DNA from: CAYNYF01 sp964401385
GTDB taxonomy: Bacteria > Planctomycetota > Phycisphaerae > SM23-33
Assembly (NCBI GenBank): GCA_964401385.1
Contig: CAYNYF010000025.1
Span: 1 to 51,356 of the forward strand
Direction: 5' to 3'
Length of the DNA: 51,356 nt
Under the pieces are notes generated by a model. That model made no database searches. It saw only the letters and a list, made by a program, of their open reading frames with translations, and was not told the origin of the DNA. Below are positions 48,821 to 51,356 of this stretch, piece by piece. Made by a program: the position numbers and the translations under genes. Numbering within the stretch: the first letter of the stretch is position 1; each line of letters opens with the position of its first letter.

Positions 48821-50779
48821 TCACTCGCTCTGATCGAACATCTTCTGGGCGGCGTTGACGATGTCCTCGACGCCCAGGTGGAGCATCGCCAGCGTTTCCT
48901 CCGGCGTCCTGGCCGACTTGGGAATGCTGTGCAGCACCAGCCCGTCGACGCGGACGCCCAGGTCGCTGCCGGCGGCGGCCGCGCAAATCTCATCGAAGAC
49001 GCCGCCGACGTAGTTGTCCTCCACCACCAGGATCTGCCCGCGACAGTCGTCGCCGATCTGGAGGATTTCCTCGGGGCTGGCCAGCGGCAGGGAGTAGACG
49101 TCGACCAATCCGGCCGACAGCCCCGCCGACTCGTCCATCGCCTCCAGGGCCTTCCGGGCCACGTGCACCATGTACCCGCTGGCGACGATGACCAGGTCCT
49201 CCCCGTCGATCAGGTGCTTGAAGCCGCCGACGTCGAAGGTCTCGGACTCCTCGTACACGAACGGCACGTCCGGGCGATGGGTCCGCATGTAGCACAGCCC
49301 GTCGGTGTTGGCCATCAGCTCGGTCAGCTTGAAGGCGCTGACGGCGTCGCAGGGCAGCATCATGCGGCAGGCGGGCGCCCCGTCCACGCGCCCGCTGCGG
49401 GCGAAGGCGCGGAAGAAGGCCAAGTCCGCCAGACCCATCTGGCTGGGCCCGTCGGCCGCCAGCGAGACCCCGGCGTGCGAGCCGCACAGCTTGACGTTGG
49501 CGTTGCTGACCGCGGCCATCTCCACCTGGTCGTAGGCGCGCATGAGAAACTTGGCGAAGCTGGAGACGAACGGCACCTTCCCCGCCGCCGCCAGGCCCAC
49601 CGCCGCGGAGATCATGTTCTGCTCGGCGATGCGGCCCTCGAAGTAGCGGTCCGGGTAGCTGGTGGCGAAGAACTTGGCGAAGGTGGAGTTCTTGACGTCG
49701 CCGTCGAGGGCGACGATGTGGTCGTCGGCGCCGAGGGCGTTCAGCGCCGCCCCGTACGCCCGCCGGGTGGCGAGCTGCTTGGTCTCGACGGCCTCGCCCA
49801 GCCCGCAGGCGGCGAGGGCCTCCCCGAAGGCGCCGGCGCTGAAGCCGCCCACGGCCGGACGCGCCGGGGCGGTCGGCGCGGTGAGGTGCTCGGCGCGGAC
49901 GTCCTCGGCGCCGGCCACGCCCAGCTCGGTCGCCTTGGCGTCCAGGTCGGCTATGGCCTGCCCCAACTGGTCTGCACGGAGCGGCTTGCCGTGATAGGTG
50001 GGCTTCTGAAGCTCCTGCACGCCCCAGCCCTTGACCGTGCGGGCGACAACCGCCAGCGGCTTTTCGCCCACGTCGGCGGCCAGGGCCTCGAAGATCTCCT
50101 CCCAGTTGTGCCCGTCGATGCTGCGGACGTCCCAGCCGTAGGCCATCAGCTTCGCCCCGATCGCCTCCGGCGATTGCTGGGGGGAGACGTAATCGCTCTG
50201 TGCCTGCCCGTTGCAGTTGAAGATCGCCCGGGCGGCGGTGAGCTTGTTATCGACGATGAAGTCGACCGCCTCCCAGACCTGTCCCTCGCGTGCCTCTCCG
50301 TCGCCGCAGATGCAGTAGATCTTCCTGTCGGTTCCGTCCAGCCGCGCCGCCGCCGCCAGCCCGGCCGCGGTCGAGAGCCCCTGGCCCAGCGAGCCGGTGG
50401 CCGAATCGAAGAAGGGAAAGCCGATGGCCGGGTTGGGGTGCCCGTCCAGCACCGAATCGGCCGACCGCAGCGTCAGGGCGTCGTCGAACCGCAGCTCCGA
50501 AGGCCGGTCCGGCCGGCCCACCATTCCGCCCAGGTCACAGTAGATCGCGTACACCACCGGCACGGCGTGGCCCTCCGAGAGCACCAGCCGGTCGGCGGCG
50601 CCGTTCCAGGGGTTCTTCGGATCGTATCGCATCACCCGATACATCAGCGCCGTGACGATGTGCACCAGCGCCAGCGCGCTGGACGGATGCCCGCTGCCGG
50701 CCTCGGTGCACATCCGCAGGATCTGCTTGCTGAGCTGGATGACTTTGGTGTCGAGGTCTTTGTAATCGGCCACTTCCAC
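48821..50779 (-). CDS. tkt: Transketolase
   Basis: Transketolase moves two-carbon units between sugar phosphates in the pentose phosphate pathway, using thiamine diphosphate. The 652-residue product covers all three domains. It shows the N-terminal AGSGHPSSALAL, the thiamine diphosphate motif GDGEAREGQVWEA ending at the NCNG segment, and the HGKP loop. The catalytic Glu lies in RIAEQNMISAAVGLA, and the transketolase motif in VSFAK-type segments (VPFVSSFAKFL). The start is a GTG at 50779; a second GTG six bases later has better ribosome-site spacing (GGAG) and may be the real one. The leader carries a CTGTCC/GGACAG hairpin near 50810. The call is secure. Confidence 0.95.
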   Translation of the reverse strand: MEVADYKDLDTKVIQLSKQILRMCTEAGSGHPSSALALVHIVTALMYRVMRYDPKNPWNGAADRLVLSEGHAVPVVYAIYCDLGGMVGRPDRPSELRFDDALTLRSADSVLDGHPNPAIGFPFFDSATGSLGQGLSTAAGLAAAARLDGTDRKIYCICGDGEAREGQVWEAVDFIVDNKLTAARAIFNCNGQAQSDYVSPQQSPEAIGAKLMAYGWDVRSIDGHNWEEIFEALAADVGEKPLAVVARTVKGWGVQELQKPTYHGKPLRADQLGQAIADLDAKATELGVAGAEDVRAEHLTAPTAPARPAVGGFSAGAFGEALAACGLGEAVETKQLATRRAYGAALNALGADDHIVALDGDVKNSTFAKFFATSYPDRYFEGRIAEQNMISAAVGLAAAGKVPFVSSFAKFLMRAYDQVEMAAVSNANVKLCGSHAGVSLAADGPSQMGLADLAFFRAFARSGRVDGAPACRMMLPCDAVSAFKLTELMANTDGLCYMRTHRPDVPFVYEESETFDVGGFKHLIDGEDLVIVASGYMVHVARKALEAMDESAGLSAGLVDVYSLPLASPEEILQIGDDCRGQILVVEDNYVGGVFDEICAAAAGSDLGVRVDGLVLHSIPKSARTPEETLAMLHLGVEDIVNAAQKMFDQSE

Positions 50780-50926
50780 TCTCCAATGTCACTTCTGGTC
50801 TTCGCGGGCCTGTCCGCCCGAGGGGACAGACGTTCCCGGGCTTTGCCCAGGTTGCACACCCAAACGCCCCTCGGCCAGCTGGAAACCGATAAGCTAAGCA
50901 ATCCCCCCGGGCAAGGCAACAAGAGA

Positions 50927-51356
50927 TTATGGACGGATGGGGCGGAGAAGCCGTCCCCGGGGAACGAGCAGCGGCCACGGTGTGTCGCGCTTGGGCGGCT
51001 TGGCAACTTTCAGCGGCTCCAGGTCCTTGTACGGCGGCCGGTCTTTGTGCGCTTCCCACCAGGCGCGGAACTTCTCAATCGCCTTGTCTCGCTGGTCCTT
51101 GGTCTTGAACGCCGGCGTTCCATCTCCGCTGCGAGAATCGCGGTCTTTGATGATGATGCCGTAGCCGCCCGCGGATTGTCCCGTCAGCTTCAGCATCGCC
51201 AGCAGTGCGAAATCGCAGGCGGCCGTGGCCACATCCCGGTCCGATCCCCAGGACATAAACTCGTCCCGGTCGGACAGCAGGCCCATCAGATGCGGAATGA
51301 CGCGCTTGTCTCCCATCTTGGTCAGGGCGGCCGTGATCGCCTTGTCCTTGCCGCTG
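50927..51356 (-). CDS. Helical-repeat (HEAT-like) protein, C-terminal part, cut by right edge
   Basis: The frame is open from the right edge; residues AITAALTKMGDKRVIPHLMG continue across an internal ATG at 51316, so the true start is outside the window. About 143 codons are visible. The first part looks like a HEAT-type helical repeat (K-x-x-VIPHLMGLLSD, then ATAACDFALLAMLKLTGQ). A tail rich in Lys, Arg and Pro (REWWEAHK-like FRAWWEAHKDRPPYK) follows. FRAWWEAH motifs are common at the ends of planctomycete HEAT-repeat proteins. It is upstream of tkt on the same strand, about 147 bp away. Function is unknown. Confidence 0.6.
   Translation of the reverse strand, partial: SGKDKAITAALTKMGDKRVIPHLMGLLSDRDEFMSWGSDRDVATAACDFALLAMLKLTGQSAGGYGIIIKDRDSRSGDGTPAFKTKDQRDKAIEKFRAWWEAHKDRPPYKDLEPLKVAKPPKRDTPWPLLVPRGRLLRPIRP

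Overview
This window is one contiguous stretch of a GC-rich bacterial chromosome. It most likely comes from the Planctomycetota, probably a Phycisphaerae-type lineage. The evidence is indirect: a MoxR/DUF58/BatA-type operon with large downstream membrane and secreted genes, a dockerin-like/PEP-CTERM surface protein, an NPCBM-type protein, a BlaI/M56 pair with a hugely extended sensor, and recurrent Thr-Gln-Pro (TQP) linkers in secreted proteins. No rRNA, tRNA, CRISPR array or intact mobile element was seen.

Layout. (1) 1-13.8 kb, plus strand: a long collinear set of MoxR ATPase (cut by the left edge), DUF58 protein, two membrane von Willebrand A (VWA) proteins, a DUF4175-like membrane protein, a secreted coiled-coil protein with a QSG repeat, a secreted repeat-type protein and an NPCBM-domain protein. 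(2) 13.8-19.7 kb: housekeeping genes queG, folE, a macro-domain gene with a small secreted protein on the minus strand, ald, a FabZ-like dehydratase and a shortened UvrC-like protein. (3) 19.8-24.6 kb: a 1202-residue AsmA-like protein with five internal repeats, then a 5'-methylthioadenosine phosphorylase. (4) 24.6-25.3 kb: a gene graveyard with a PEP-CTERM gene remnant, an IS256-type transposase fragment and palindromic repeats. (5) 25.3-32.5 kb, minus strand: a beta-propeller protein, an M55 D-aminopeptidase and three tandem paralogues of an unrecognised secreted family, one carrying a recent 180-bp duplication. (6) 32.5-35.6 kb: pabA/trpG and a secreted metallophosphatase. (7) 35.8-39.2 kb, minus strand: a PEP-CTERM protein and a small membrane-anchored protein. 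(8) 39.3-46.4 kb: an M56 remnant, a promoter with a palindromic operator, blaI, and a 2129-residue M56 sensor protease fused to HEAT-like, SLBB-like and LRR regions. (9) 46.5-51.4 kb, minus strand: a zinc-ribbon protein, a TPR/gluzincin/PDZ protein, transketolase, and a gene cut by the right edge.

The most interesting signals are: (a) the blaI operator, a perfect 16-bp palindrome inside the 17-bp promoter spacer, driving the giant BlaR1-like fusion; (b) two unlinked minus-strand promoters (26.7 and 39.2 kb) that share a palindrome at the same place in a 16-bp spacer and a conserved leader motif at the same distance downstream, a candidate undescribed regulatory element; (c) several promoters whose -10 box lies only 6-12 nt before the start codon, implying leaderless or near-leaderless mRNAs; (d) the three-paralogue secreted family; and (e) several decayed gene copies whose intact or related version is also in the window.

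All functional assignments come from reading motifs by eye. No database search was run.
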